Assembly (NCBI GenBank): GCA_900770335.1
Contig: CAAGKD010000094.1
Location: forward strand, 1-64,000
From: an uncultured Sutterella sp.
GTDB lineage: Bacteria > Pseudomonadota > Gammaproteobacteria > Burkholderiales > Burkholderiaceae_F
Length of the DNA stretch: 64,000 nt
Direction of reading: 5' to 3'
Shown here: piece by piece, positions 7,805 to 16,749 of the stretch
How the letters are laid out: each line of letters opens with the position of its first letter
Position numbering within the stretch: the stretch's first letter is position 1
Notes under the pieces: generated by a model
What the model was told of the DNA's origin: nothing
Seen by the model: only the letters and a program-made list of their open reading frames with translations
Database searches by the model: none
Made by a program: the position numbers and the translations under genes

Positions 7805-9655
7805 TCAGAGCTCGCTCTCGACGATCTCGAGGATCTCGTCGGCGTAGCGCTCGATCTTCTGGCGTCCGACGCCGGGAATCATCAGAAGCTCCTCGAGGTC
7901 GACGGGCTTGCGCCGCGCGATCTCGGCGAGCTGCTTGTCCCAGAAGAGCACGTACGGGGGCTTGCCTAGCGCCCTGGCGGTCTCGAGGCGCCACTTTCTG
8001 AGCCCCTCGAAAATCTGGCGGCTCACCGGAGAGAGCTGCGAGAGGAGCTCGTCGCGCTTCTCGCGGCGCTCGTGCGCGTCGGCCGACGCCATGGCCTTGG
8101 GGTTCTGGATGAGCCGGCGCCGGACCTCGATCCTCATCTCGTCGCGCAGGACGGCGTTGGCGAGCTCGCCCAAGCGCAGCACGTTGTGCCGCTCCGCGTC
8201 GATCCAAATCACGTGCCGGGCGACGAGCTGTCGAAGGACGACGCGCCACTGCATGTCCTCGAGGTCCTTGCCGATCCCCCAGGTCGAGAGCCGGTCGTGC
8301 CCGTGCTCGCGCATCTTCTCCGTCGAGCGCCCGCGCAGCACGTCGATGACGTGCGCCGCGCCGAAGCTTGTGCGCGAGTGCTGCTGCATGCGCCAGATGC
8401 AGCTGATGAGCTTCTTGGCGGCCGTGGTCGCGTCCCAGAGCTCAGGCGGATCGACGCAGTTGTCGCACTTTCCACAGGGCTCGCTCTTCTCGCCGAAATA
8501 CGCGAGGAGCCGAACGCGGCGGCAGTCGCAGGCTTCGGCGAGGCCGAGCATGGCGTCGAGCTTCTGCGTGGCGAGCTGCTTGTGCAGATCCTCGGCCTCG
8601 CTCGCCTCGATGAAGCGGCGCTGGTTGATGACGTCCGAGAGCCCGTAGGCCATCCAGGCGTCCGAAGGCAGGCCGTCGCGGCCCGCGCGCCCCGTCTCCT
8701 GGAAGTACCCCTCGATCGACTTGGGCATGTCGAGGTGCGCGACGAAGCGCACGTTGGGCTTGTCGATTCCCATGCCGAAGGCGATGGTCGCGACCATGAC
8801 GACGTCATCCTCGCGCTGGAAGGTCGCGAGGCGCTCGGCGCGCTCCTGCGCGGGCAGGCCCGCGTGATAAAAGAGCGCGTGCACGCCTTTTTCCACGAGG
8901 AAGTCGCAGACGTCCTCGCAGGTCTGGCGCGCAAGGCAGTAGACGACGCCGCATTCGCCGGGGTGGTCCTCGGCGATGAAGCGCGCGAGCTTGTCCTTCG
9001 CATCCGAACGGCTCTTCTTGTCGACGATCCGGTAGAAGATGTTCGGGCGGTCGAAGCTCGCCACGAAGCTTTTGGGGTTGAGCAGGAGCCGTTCGACGAT
9101 CTCCTCGCGCGTCTTCTGGTCCGCCGTGGCGGTGAGCGCGATCCTCGGCACCCCGGGGAAGCGCTCCCTCAGGATCGAGAGCTGCCCGTACTCGGGGCGG
9201 AAGTCGTGCCCCCAGACGCTCACGCAGTGCGCCTCGTCGATTGCGAAGAGCGAGATGCGAAGCTCGTCCAGGAGCTCCTGCATCGAGGGCGTCATCAATC
9301 GCTCGGGGGCGACGTAGAGGAGGTCGATCTCACCCTTTCTCAGGCGCGAGCGCACGAGCGAGGCCTCCTCGGGCGGGAGCGACGAGTTGAGGTACGCCGC
9401 GGCGACGCCGAGCTCCTCCAGGGCGTCGACCTGGTCCTGCATGAGGGCGATGAGGGGCGAGACCACCACCGCCACGCCGTCGCGCAGAAGAGCCGGAATC
9501 TGGTAGCACAGGCTCTTGCCGCCCCCCGTGGGCATCAGGACGAGCGCGTCCTCGCCGCGCACGAGCGTCTCGACGACCTCGAGCTGGAAGCCCCGGAAGG
9601 CGTCATAGCCGAAGACCTGCCGGAGCGCCTCCTCCGGGGATGAAAAGCGTTGCAT
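7805..9655 (-). CDS. recQ: ATP-dependent DNA helicase RecQ
   Basis: 3'-5' DNA helicase of recombination and fork repair. The 616 residues contain Walker A MPTGGGKS (41-48), the DEAH box (140-143) with the aromatic-rich loop WGHDFRPEY, helicase C motifs (QETGRAGRDG), the RQC zinc cysteines (CDCRRVRLLAYFGE, CGKCDNC), a winged helix, and a full HRDC domain near the end (LRKWRLETARALGKPP). The ATG at 9655 was chosen because GGAG precedes it and the family starts there; upstream codons are in frame but not conserved. Confidence 0.96.
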   Translation of the reverse strand: MQRFSSPEEALRQVFGYDAFRGFQLEVVETLVRGEDALVLMPTGGGKSLCYQIPALLRDGVAVVVSPLIALMQDQVDALEELGVAAAYLNSSLPPEEASLVRSRLRKGEIDLLYVAPERLMTPSMQELLDELRISLFAIDEAHCVSVWGHDFRPEYGQLSILRERFPGVPRIALTATADQKTREEIVERLLLNPKSFVASFDRPNIFYRIVDKKSRSDAKDKLARFIAEDHPGECGVVYCLARQTCEDVCDFLVEKGVHALFYHAGLPAQERAERLATFQREDDVVMVATIAFGMGIDKPNVRFVAHLDMPKSIEGYFQETGRAGRDGLPSDAWMAYGLSDVINQRRFIEASEAEDLHKQLATQKLDAMLGLAEACDCRRVRLLAYFGEKSEPCGKCDNCVDPPELWDATTAAKKLISCIWRMQQHSRTSFGAAHVIDVLRGRSTEKMREHGHDRLSTWGIGKDLEDMQWRVVLRQLVARHVIWIDAERHNVLRLGELANAVLRDEMRIEVRRRLIQNPKAMASADAHERREKRDELLSQLSPVSRQIFEGLRKWRLETARALGKPPYVLFWDKQLAEIARRKPVDLEELLMIPGVGRQKIERYADEILEIVESEL

Positions 9656-9737
9656 GCGCCTCCGTTGCCGCTCCGGGCCAGGGATGAGTGCGAGACGAAG
9701 GATTCGCCCCGCGAAGAAAATGGATTCTACGAGAAGC

Positions 9738-9777
9738 AAACGCCCCCTCGCGGAGCCGTTCCGCGAGGGGGCGTTCT
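9738..9777 (-). terminator. Terminator after sstT
   Basis: A perfect inverted repeat of about 16 bp (arms at about 9739-9754 and 9760-9775, core CGCCCCCTCGCGGA) lies just beyond the 3' end of the minus-strand transporter gene and upstream of recQ. The following T-run is weak on both strands, but the stem is very stable. Confidence 0.75.
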
Positions 9778-9803
9778 GAGGGGATCGGATCGCGCGACCG
9801 AAA

Positions 9804-11039
9804 TCAGTCCGCGGAGACCTTGCCCTCAAGGCGCTCGGCGCGCTTGCAGGCCGCGATCGTGAAGAGCGCGTCGGCCGAGCTGTTGAGCGCCGTCTCGGTC
9901 GAGTCTTGGACGACGCCGATGATGAAGCCCACGGCGACCACCTGCATGGCGGTGTTCTGATCGATGCCGAACAGGCCGCAGGCGAGCGGAATCAGCATGA
10001 GCGAGCCGCCCGGGACGCCCGAGGCGCCCGCAGCGCACAGGGCCGCGACGAAGGAGAGGAAGATCGCCGAGAACGCGTCGACCGGCAGGCCGAGCGTGTT
10101 GACGCCCGCGAGCGTGAGCACCGTGATCGTGATCGCCGCGCCCTGCATGTTGATCGTGGCGCCGACCGGAATCGAGATCGAGTAGGTCGCCTCGGGCAGG
10201 CCCAGGCGGCGGCAGATCTCAAGGTTCACGGGGATGTTCGCCGCCGAGGAGCGCGTGAAGAAGGCCGAGACGCCCGACTCGCGCAGCGTCATGAGCGTGT
10301 AGGGATATGGATTGCGGCGGATGCAGCACCACACGAGGAAGGGGTTCACGACGAACGCGATGAGAAGCATCGTGCCCACGAGCACCGCGAGGAGCTGCAC
10401 GTAGCCGGCGAACGCCGCGAGGCCCGTCTCGGCGAGCGTCGAGGCGACGAGGCCGAAGATGCCGAAGGGGGCGAAGCGGATGACGAGGCGGACGATGAAC
10501 TCGACGGCGCGCGCGGCGTCAAGCAGCACCTCGCGCGTCGAGGCGTGCGACTGGCGCAGGACGACGCCCATGGCGAGCGCCCACACGAGGATGCTGATGT
10601 AGTTGCCGTTCGAGATCGCCCTCACGGGATTGTCGACGGCCTGCAGGAGCAGGTTGCGGAAGACCTCGAAGATGCCCGACGGCGCGGAGACCGTCTGATC
10701 GGTGACGGCGAGCGCGAGCGTCGTCGGCCACAGGAAGCTCGCGCCCACGGCGATGAGGGCGGCGAGGAACGTGCCGAGCAGGTAGAGAACGATGATGGGC
10801 TTGATGTGAACCTGCCCCTCGAACTGTTGGTTGGCGATCGAGGACATCACCAGCACGAAGACCAGGATCGGGGCCACGCCCTTCAGGGCGGAGACGAAGA
10901 GGCTGCCCAGAAGGCCGACACTCTTGGCCGCCTCCGGGGCGACGAGGCTGAGGGCAACGCCAAGGACGAGACCTATGAGGATCTGCTTGACGAGCGACGC
11001 CTGAAGGAACGGCATCGCGAACTTGAATACTCGCTTCAT
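9804..11039 (-). CDS. sstT: Serine/threonine:sodium symporter SstT
   Basis: Inner-membrane Na+-driven uptake of serine and threonine, of the dicarboxylate/amino acid:cation symporter family. The 411-residue protein begins MKRVFKFAMPFLQASLVKQI and has many hydrophobic helices. It shows the family's serine-rich re-entrant loop (FFTRSSAANIPVN), the motif SIPVGATINMQGAAITI, and GVPGGSLMLIPLACGLFG. CGGAG precedes the ATG at 11039. In asaccharolytic bacteria such amino-acid importers feed central metabolism; applying that here is inference. Divergent from the MFS gene. Confidence 0.93.
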   Translation of the reverse strand: MKRVFKFAMPFLQASLVKQILIGLVLGVALSLVAPEAAKSVGLLGSLFVSALKGVAPILVFVLVMSSIANQQFEGQVHIKPIIVLYLLGTFLAALIAVGASFLWPTTLALAVTDQTVSAPSGIFEVFRNLLLQAVDNPVRAISNGNYISILVWALAMGVVLRQSHASTREVLLDAARAVEFIVRLVIRFAPFGIFGLVASTLAETGLAAFAGYVQLLAVLVGTMLLIAFVVNPFLVWCCIRRNPYPYTLMTLRESGVSAFFTRSSAANIPVNLEICRRLGLPEATYSISIPVGATINMQGAAITITVLTLAGVNTLGLPVDAFSAIFLSFVAALCAAGASGVPGGSLMLIPLACGLFGIDQNTAMQVVAVGFIIGVVQDSTETALNSSADALFTIAACKRAERLEGKVSAD

Positions 11040-11427
11040 TGTTTTCTCCGGAGGGACGAACCGCCGGCGGAGGCCCGTCGCCGCCCGCCGCTCGCCGCCG
11101 CCCCGCCTCCGCCGAACCGGAGGCGTTCGCGCGCGGAGACGCCCGTCTTGACTTGGATTGCGCAACCGCCGCTTCCGATGCGGCGATTTTCTGCAATTGC
11201 TAACACTAGCAACTCTTTTGAAACATCGCCCTCCTCCCCCGGAGGTAATCCGGCCGCGGCCGCCGGGCGCGCGTGAAGAGAACGGCGCCTCATTGACTCA
11301 CGTCAACGCGCGTAGGCCGCATCTCCCCCACCGGATCGGTTCGCGCGAAGAGCCGCCCGGAACGGGATCGGACGGCTATCATCATCCATCGCTCAAACGA
11401 CTCCCGCAAAAGGATCTCCTCACCTCC
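11040..11427. other. Divergent intergenic region with an FNR-like palindrome
   Basis: 388 bases without a gene separate sstT (minus) from the MFS pump (plus). At 11293-11306 is the palindrome TTGACTCACGTCAA, which matches 8 of the 10 defined bases of the FNR/ANR consensus (TTGAT-N4-ATCAA) with correct spacing. The rest is GC-rich, and I see no convincing -35/-10 pair. Confidence 0.35.
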
Positions 11428-12675
11428 ATGGCCAGAACGCCCGCCGTCGGCTTCGTCCTTGCCTGCGTCTTCATGGACGCGCTCGGCATCGGACTCATCA
11501 TTCCGGTGTTGCCGCGGCTCATCGGAACCCTCGCCGCGTCCCCGGACGCGCAGACGAGCTGGTACGGGGCGATCATGGTGAGCTACGGGCTGATGCAGTT
11601 CCTCTCGGCCCCGGCGATCGGCGCGCTCTCGGACCGGATCGGCCGGCGCCCGGTCCTGCTTGCGGGCATCCTCGGCCTCGGCGTGATGATGCTCGTGCCG
11701 GCGCTCTCGGACTCGCTCGTCCTCATCCTCCTCTCGCGCATTCTCGGGGGCGCGATGAGCTCGAATGTCGTCGTCGCGCAGGCCTACATCGCCGACGTCA
11801 CGCACAAGTCCCGCCGCACCGCCGCCTTCGGCCGGATCGGCGCGATCTTCGGCATCGCCTTCATCCTGGGGCCGGCCCTCGGGGGCATGCTCGGCGAGAC
11901 GGATCCGAGCCGGCCATTCCTCGTCGCGGGCGCGATCTGCGCGGTCAACTTCCTCTATGGACTGCTCATGCTCCCGGAGAGCCTCGCCGAGCCCGCGCGG
12001 GCGCCCTTCTCGCTCGCGCGCTTCAATCCCTTCTCGTCGCTCCTTGCGCTCGCTCGCGAGCGCTCCGTCCTTCCCGCGCTCGTCGTCATCACGCTCTACA
12101 CGCTCTCGCAGAGCCTGATGCAGTGCACGTGGGCCCTCTACACGGAGTTCCGCTACGGCTGGACGCCGCAGACGATCGGCCTCTCGATCTTCGTGCTCGG
12201 CGCGTCGATCACGGTGACGCAGGGCTGGATCCTGCCGCGCCTCGCCGCGCGCATGGCGCCCGCCCGGCTCGTCCGCGCCGGGCTCGCCGTCGGCGTCGCG
12301 GCCCTCGCCGGCCTCGGGCTCTCCACGGACGGCTCGGGCGTGCTCGCCCTCATCGCGCTCTTCTCGCTCACGGGCGTCGTAGGCCCGACGCTGCAGAGCG
12401 CCGTGAGCCGAACGGGCTCGACCACCTCCCAGGGCGTGCGGCTCGGCGCCGTGAGCGCGCTCAACAGCTTCACCGGGGCGGTGAGCCCCGTGATCGGCAC
12501 GCCGCTCCTTTACTTCACCTCGAAGAATCCCCCGGACGCGCTCGCCGCGGGGATGCCCTATCTTCTCGCGTCGCTCCTTCTCGTCGCGGCGCTCGCCGTA
12601 AGCGCGGCCCGGCCGGCCGCGCGGCCCGGGACCGAGACGGACGCGGAGTCCTCCGCCTCCACTACCCACATGTGA
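11428..12675 (+). CDS. MFS multidrug/tetracycline-type efflux transporter
   Basis: A 415-residue, 12-helix proton antiporter of the inner membrane. It follows the TetA/drug:H+ antiporter-1 plan: FMDALGIGLIIPVLPRL in helix 1, motif A as GALSDRIGRRPVLLAG in loop 2-3, AYIADVTHKSRRTAAFG (family AYIADIT), GPALGGMLGE in helix 5, and LLMLPESLAEP in the central loop. It resembles tetracycline pumps, but housekeeping relatives share these motifs, so resistance should not be assumed. The ATG at 11428 starts at the first helix. It stands alone, upstream of the nap operon. Confidence 0.87.
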   Translation: MARTPAVGFVLACVFMDALGIGLIIPVLPRLIGTLAASPDAQTSWYGAIMVSYGLMQFLSAPAIGALSDRIGRRPVLLAGILGLGVMMLVPALSDSLVLILLSRILGGAMSSNVVVAQAYIADVTHKSRRTAAFGRIGAIFGIAFILGPALGGMLGETDPSRPFLVAGAICAVNFLYGLLMLPESLAEPARAPFSLARFNPFSSLLALARERSVLPALVVITLYTLSQSLMQCTWALYTEFRYGWTPQTIGLSIFVLGASITVTQGWILPRLAARMAPARLVRAGLAVGVAALAGLGLSTDGSGVLALIALFSLTGVVGPTLQSAVSRTGSTTSQGVRLGAVSALNSFTGAVSPVIGTPLLYFTSKNPPDALAAGMPYLLASLLLVAALAVSAARPAARPGTETDAESSASTTHM

Positions 12676-12763
12676 GCATGCCGCGCCCTCCCCGTCGGGA
12701 GAGGCTCACGGTCCCGCACCTCCCCTCCGGGATCTAGGCACGACGACCGAGCCGGTCGAGAAT

Positions 12764-12817
12764 GGTTCTTGAGAACCCATCAAATCCATTTGAAAAACAA
12801 AGGATTCTCAAGACCCC
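12764..12817 (+). promoter_or_regulatory. napD leader with nested palindromes and a ribosome-site hairpin
   Basis: Two adjacent perfect 6-2-6 inverted repeats occur: GGTTCT-TG-AGAACC (12764-12777) and TCAAAT-CC-ATTTGA (12780-12793). In addition TCTTGAGAA (12767-12775) is exactly complementary to TTCTCAAGA (12805-12813), so an RNA hairpin with a 29-nt loop could form; its loop would contain the napD ribosome binding site AAAGGA (12799-12804). TTGAG-N5-ATCAA here resembles an FNR site but has one base too many in the spacer. Regulator and function are unknown. Confidence 0.5.
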
Positions 12818-13054
12818 ATGAACTATTCCGCCATTCTTGTCGTCGCCCGTCCGGGGCGCCTCGCGAGCGTCATCGAAGCGCTCCAGGGGATCCCCGGCGT
12901 CGAGGCCCATCAGCGTGACGAGGCCTCAAGCCGCGTCATCTGCTCGATTGAGGCGCCGGAAACCGACGACGAAGTCCGTCTCTTCCGAACCGTCTCCGAG
13001 CTCGAAGGCGTCCTGGACGCCAGCCTCCTCGAGCATCGCACGGACGTGCGCTGA
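12818..13054 (+). CDS. napD: NapD, maturation chaperone for periplasmic nitrate reductase
   Basis: A 78-residue cytoplasmic protein that in this family binds the Tat signal peptide of NapA and holds back export until the molybdenum cofactor is inserted. It matches NapD in length and in its ferredoxin-like pattern (NYSAILVVARPGRLASVIEA, then IPGVEAHQRDEAS). AAAGGA lies 13 nt before the ATG. First gene of napDAGHB; a stable hairpin separates it from napA. Confidence 0.9.
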   Translation: MNYSAILVVARPGRLASVIEALQGIPGVEAHQRDEASSRVICSIEAPETDDEVRLFRTVSELEGVLDASLLEHRTDVR

Positions 13055-13077
13055 ATCCGCGCGACGCCGCTCGCGCA

Positions 13078-13098
13078 GGCAGGACGGCGCGTCCTGCC
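13078..13098 (+). promoter_or_regulatory. Intercistronic hairpin between napD and napA
   Basis: GGCAGGACG and CGTCCTGCC form a perfect 9-bp stem with a GCG loop in the 105-nt spacer. No T-run follows, so it is more likely an mRNA stabiliser or processing site than a terminator. It could set different levels of napD and napA. Function is inferred. Confidence 0.5.
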
Positions 13099-13159
13099 CG
13101 CGCAAAGCCTTCGCCCGGCCCCGGCCGCACCGGAACCGTTCCTCTCACAAGCAGGGAGC

Positions 13160-15910
13160 ATGAACATGAACCAGGAACGCCCCGTCACCTTCACCCGCCG
13201 CGCAGTCATCCGCTCGGGCGTCGCCGCAAGCGCCGCGCTTTCGCTCGGCATCCCCGTCACCGCCGCCGAAGCCGCCGACGCGAAGTCGCTCGACGACGGC
13301 ATCTCGTGGCACAAATCCGTCTGCCGCTTCTGCGGCACGGGCTGCGGCCTCATGGTCGGCGTGCGCGACGGCCGCGTCGTCGCCACGAAGGGCGACCCCG
13401 ACGCGCCCGTCAACCGCGGCCTCAACTGCGTCAAGGGCTACTTCAACGCGAAGATCATGTACGGCCGGGACCGCCTCACGCGGCCGCTGATGCGCATGAA
13501 GGACGGCAGGTTCGACAAGAGCGGCCGCTTCGAACCCGTCTCCTGGGAGACGGCGCTCGACGAAATGGCCCGGCGCCTGCGCGGCGCGCTTCAGAAGAAG
13601 GGCCCCGAGGGCATCGCCGTCATCGGCTCGGGCCAGTACACGATTCCCGAGGCCTACGCGGCCTCCAAGCTCATGAAGGCGGGCTTCCGCTCGAACAACA
13701 TCGATCCGAACGCACGCTTGTGCATGGCCTCGGCCGTCGTGGGCTTCTACCAGACCTTCGGCGTCGACGAGCCGGCGAACTGCTACGACGACATTGAGCG
13801 CACGAACACGATCCTTCTCTGGGGCAACAACCCCGCCGAAGCACATCCCGTGCTCTGGTCGCGCATGGCCAACCGCCGCCTCACCGAGAAGAGCACGCGC
13901 ATCGTGCAGCTCACGACGCACCGCAACAGCTCCTCGAACCTCTCGGACCTCGTGATCGTCTTCCGTCCGAACACGGACCTCGCGATCGCGAACTACCTGC
14001 TGCGCGAGATCATCCGGCGCGGCCGCATGAACCGGAAGTTTGTCGAGGAGAACTGCATCTTCTGCGCGGGCGTGACCGACATCGGCTACGGCCTGAGGAA
14101 CACGGACAAGTACGCGTATCCCGCCGAGCGCGACGTGATGGAGCGGCAGCTGCGCGTGCGCCTTGACAAGTGGGAGGCGATCGCGCAGGGGCGCGCCGAA
14201 GGTGAGCTCGTCGAGCAGAAGAACTCAGGCGGTTCGGCCGGCAAGCACTGGCAGATCTCCCTGGAGGACTTCAAGCGGGCGGTCGACCCCTACACGCTCG
14301 AATTCGTCGCGGACCTCGCCCGCGGCGACGCGGACGAGCCCGTCGAGGCGTTCAAGGCCAAGCTCGTCGAGCTTGCGGACCTCGTCTGCGACGAAAGGCG
14401 CGACGTCATGAGCTTCTGGTGCATGGGCTTCAATCAGCACCAGCGCGGCGTCTGGGTGAACGAGCTCGTCTACGCGATCCACCTGCTCCTCGGCAAGCAC
14501 GCTCTGCCCGGAAACGGCGCCTTCTCCCTCACGGGCCAGCCCTCGGCGTGCGGCTCCGCGCGCGAGGTGGGCGCCTTCTGCCACCGCCTGCCCTCGGACA
14601 TGCTCGTCGCCAATCCCGCGCACCGCGCGAAGACCGAGAAGCTCTGGGAGCTCCCCGAAGGGACGCTCAATCCCAAGGTCGGCGCCTCGCTCATGAAGAT
14701 CATGCGCGGACTTGAGGACGAATCGATCGACTTCGTCTGGACCCAGGTTGTCAACATCCTCCAGTCCGCGCCCAACAACACGCACTGGATCCGGGCCTGC
14801 CGGCGTCCGGACGCCTTCGTAGTCGTCTCGGACATTTATCCGACCTTCTCGGCGCGCTGCGCGGACCTCATCCTGCCGGCGGCGGCGCACTTCGAGAAGT
14901 GGGGCCTCTACGGCAACGGCGAGCGGCGCACGCAGGGCTGGCACCAGCTTGTGGCCGCCCCCGGTGAGGCAAGGACGGACATCTGGATGATGATGGAGCT
15001 CGCCAAGCGCTTCACGATCGGCGAAACCTGGGGCCCCTCGCCCGTGAGGGGCGTCAAGGGCGATGCGCTTCCCGACGTGCGCGAGGCCGCCACGGCGATG
15101 GGGCTCCCGAGCTCGACCACGCTCTTTGACGCGCTCTTCGCGCCCAGGGGCGTGCGCGGCGAGGCGCGCTGGCCGGACCCGAAGTACCCCGGCGAGCCCA
15201 ACGCCACGGGCGAGGCGCTCGGCCTGCCGTGGCTCCCCGAGAAGGGGCTCTTCGAGGAGTACCGGCAGTTCACGCTCGGCGACGGACACGACCTCGCGGA
15301 CTTCGACACCTACCAGTCGCCCGAGTGCCGCGGCCTGCTCTGGCCCGTCGTCAACGGCCGTGAAACGCCCTGGCGCTTCAACCCCGAGTTCGACCCCTAC
15401 GCCAAACCCGGAAAGCTCTTCTACGGCAAGCTCATGAAGGCCGTTCCGAAGGGCGATCTGCGCGGCGTCACGGATCCGCAGGCCGTCGCGCACCCGGGAA
15501 CGGCGAAGATCTTCTTCCGCCCCTACGCCGCGCCGGTCGAGCAGCCTGACGCGCACTACGACCTGTGGCTCTGCACGGGCCGCATCCTCGAGCACTGGCA
15601 CACGGGCTCGATGACGCGTCGCGTGCCCGAGCTTCACCGCGCGGCGCCCGAGGCGCTCCTCTACATGAACCCGGGCGACGCCGAGCGCCGGGGGCTGAAG
15701 CGCGGCGACCTCGCGCGCGTCGAGAGCCGGCACGGGACGTGCGAGGCGACCGTCGAGACGAAGGTGCGCAACCTCATGCCCGCGGGAACGGTCTGGCTCG
15801 CGTTCTTTGACGAGAAGGTGCGCTGCAACGCTGTCGTGATCGACGCGGCCGATCCGATCTCCGAGGAGCCGGACTTCAAGAAGACCGCCGTCCTCGTGAG
15901 AAAGGCCTGA
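13160..15910 (+). CDS. napA: Periplasmic nitrate reductase catalytic subunit NapA
   Basis: Reduces nitrate to nitrite in the periplasm with a Mo-bis-MGD cofactor and one [4Fe-4S] cluster. The 916-residue precursor has a Tat signal (FTRRAVIRSGVAASAALSLG, residues 11-30). Cluster cysteines are C55, C58, C62 and C90. The likely Mo-ligand cysteine is C188 in NARLCMASAVVG. A molydopterin-dinucleotide-binding domain ends the protein. Length fits Wolinella/Campylobacter-type NapA, which is longer than the E. coli enzyme. napG follows after 4 nt. Confidence 0.96.
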   Translation: MNMNQERPVTFTRRAVIRSGVAASAALSLGIPVTAAEAADAKSLDDGISWHKSVCRFCGTGCGLMVGVRDGRVVATKGDPDAPVNRGLNCVKGYFNAKIMYGRDRLTRPLMRMKDGRFDKSGRFEPVSWETALDEMARRLRGALQKKGPEGIAVIGSGQYTIPEAYAASKLMKAGFRSNNIDPNARLCMASAVVGFYQTFGVDEPANCYDDIERTNTILLWGNNPAEAHPVLWSRMANRRLTEKSTRIVQLTTHRNSSSNLSDLVIVFRPNTDLAIANYLLREIIRRGRMNRKFVEENCIFCAGVTDIGYGLRNTDKYAYPAERDVMERQLRVRLDKWEAIAQGRAEGELVEQKNSGGSAGKHWQISLEDFKRAVDPYTLEFVADLARGDADEPVEAFKAKLVELADLVCDERRDVMSFWCMGFNQHQRGVWVNELVYAIHLLLGKHALPGNGAFSLTGQPSACGSAREVGAFCHRLPSDMLVANPAHRAKTEKLWELPEGTLNPKVGASLMKIMRGLEDESIDFVWTQVVNILQSAPNNTHWIRACRRPDAFVVVSDIYPTFSARCADLILPAAAHFEKWGLYGNGERRTQGWHQLVAAPGEARTDIWMMMELAKRFTIGETWGPSPVRGVKGDALPDVREAATAMGLPSSTTLFDALFAPRGVRGEARWPDPKYPGEPNATGEALGLPWLPEKGLFEEYRQFTLGDGHDLADFDTYQSPECRGLLWPVVNGRETPWRFNPEFDPYAKPGKLFYGKLMKAVPKGDLRGVTDPQAVAHPGTAKIFFRPYAAPVEQPDAHYDLWLCTGRILEHWHTGSMTRRVPELHRAAPEALLYMNPGDAERRGLKRGDLARVESRHGTCEATVETKVRNLMPAGTVWLAFFDEKVRCNAVVIDAADPISEEPDFKKTAVLVRKA

Positions 15911-15914
15911 CGAC

Positions 15915-16748
15915 ATGGCCGCGGCCGTTGATTCGGGCAGGCGCCTCCTTCTCGGCGGCGCGCTCGCCGCGGGCTGCGCGGCGGCGGCGGGATCGATCGT
16001 CCTCGGGATCCCCGCCGCCCGGGCGGACGCCGTGCGCTGGCGTCCCCGGCCGCCGGGGGCCCTGCAGGGACGCCGCTTCACCGCCGCCTGCGCGCGCTGC
16101 GGGCAGTGCGTCGCAGCGTGCCCGTACGACGCGCTCAAGCTCGCCGGACTCCTGGATCCGGCTCCCCTCGGCACGCCTTGGTTCGAGCCGCGCGAGGAGC
16201 CCTGCCGCATGTGCCGGGACCTGCCCTGCGTGAAGGCCTGTCCGACGGGCGCGCTCGACCCGGCGCTCGAGGACGTGCGCGACGCGCGCATGGGCGTCGC
16301 CGTCGTCGACCCGAACGCCTGCCTCTCCTGGCAGGGGCTGCGCTGCGAGGTGTGCCTGCGCGAGTGCCCGGAGAACGGCCGCGCGCTCACGATCGAGGCG
16401 CGCCCGCGCGGGCTCTCCAAGCACGCCGTCTTCACCCCGGTCGTGCATCCGGACGCCTGCACGGGGTGCGGGCTCTGCGAGAAGGGATGCCCCACGGAGG
16501 TCCCGTCGATCCGCGTCGCCGACCCCGCGGCCGTCCTCGGCTCGATCGGCCGGCACTACAGGCTCGGCTGGCTCTCCGAGGACGACCCGAAGAACCTGCG
16601 CCGGGAGGGGCCGCCCGAGACGCCCATGCCGGCCGTAGGCGCGGGGGGCGGCCTTCCGGACGCTCCGGGCGCCGGCGAGGCCGGCGCGAACGCAGCCGAC
16701 GGCGCCGAGGCCGCTGCCCTTGACTACCTCAACGCCGGAGAGCCCTGA
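15915..16748 (+). CDS. napG: NapG, ferredoxin-type quinol dehydrogenase component
   Basis: Periplasmic iron-sulfur protein that with NapH passes electrons from quinol towards NapAB. The 277 residues begin with a twin-arginine-like leader (GRRLLLGGALAAG). Four cysteine clusters follow for [4Fe-4S] binding: CARCGQCVAACPY, CRMCRDLPCVKACP, CEVCLRECPE and CTGCGLCEKGCP. The C-terminal tail, rich in Gly and Ala, is longer than usual. With no napC in the cluster, NapGH is probably the main electron entry. It runs into napH with a single base between the stop and the ATG. Confidence 0.93.
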   Translation: MAAAVDSGRRLLLGGALAAGCAAAAGSIVLGIPAARADAVRWRPRPPGALQGRRFTAACARCGQCVAACPYDALKLAGLLDPAPLGTPWFEPREEPCRMCRDLPCVKACPTGALDPALEDVRDARMGVAVVDPNACLSWQGLRCEVCLRECPENGRALTIEARPRGLSKHAVFTPVVHPDACTGCGLCEKGCPTEVPSIRVADPAAVLGSIGRHYRLGWLSEDDPKNLRREGPPETPMPAVGAGGGLPDAPGAGEAGANAADGAEAAALDYLNAGEP

Positions 16749-16749
16749 G

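Noticed and set aside
12770..12784. TTGAG-AACCC-ATCAA as an FNR site before napD
   Set aside because: The spacer is 5 instead of 4 bases, which breaks the dimer geometry; noted only as part of a palindromic leader.
14225..16495. 756-codon minus-strand frame opposite napA/napG
   Set aside because: Low-complexity antisense translation; napA and napG are unambiguous.
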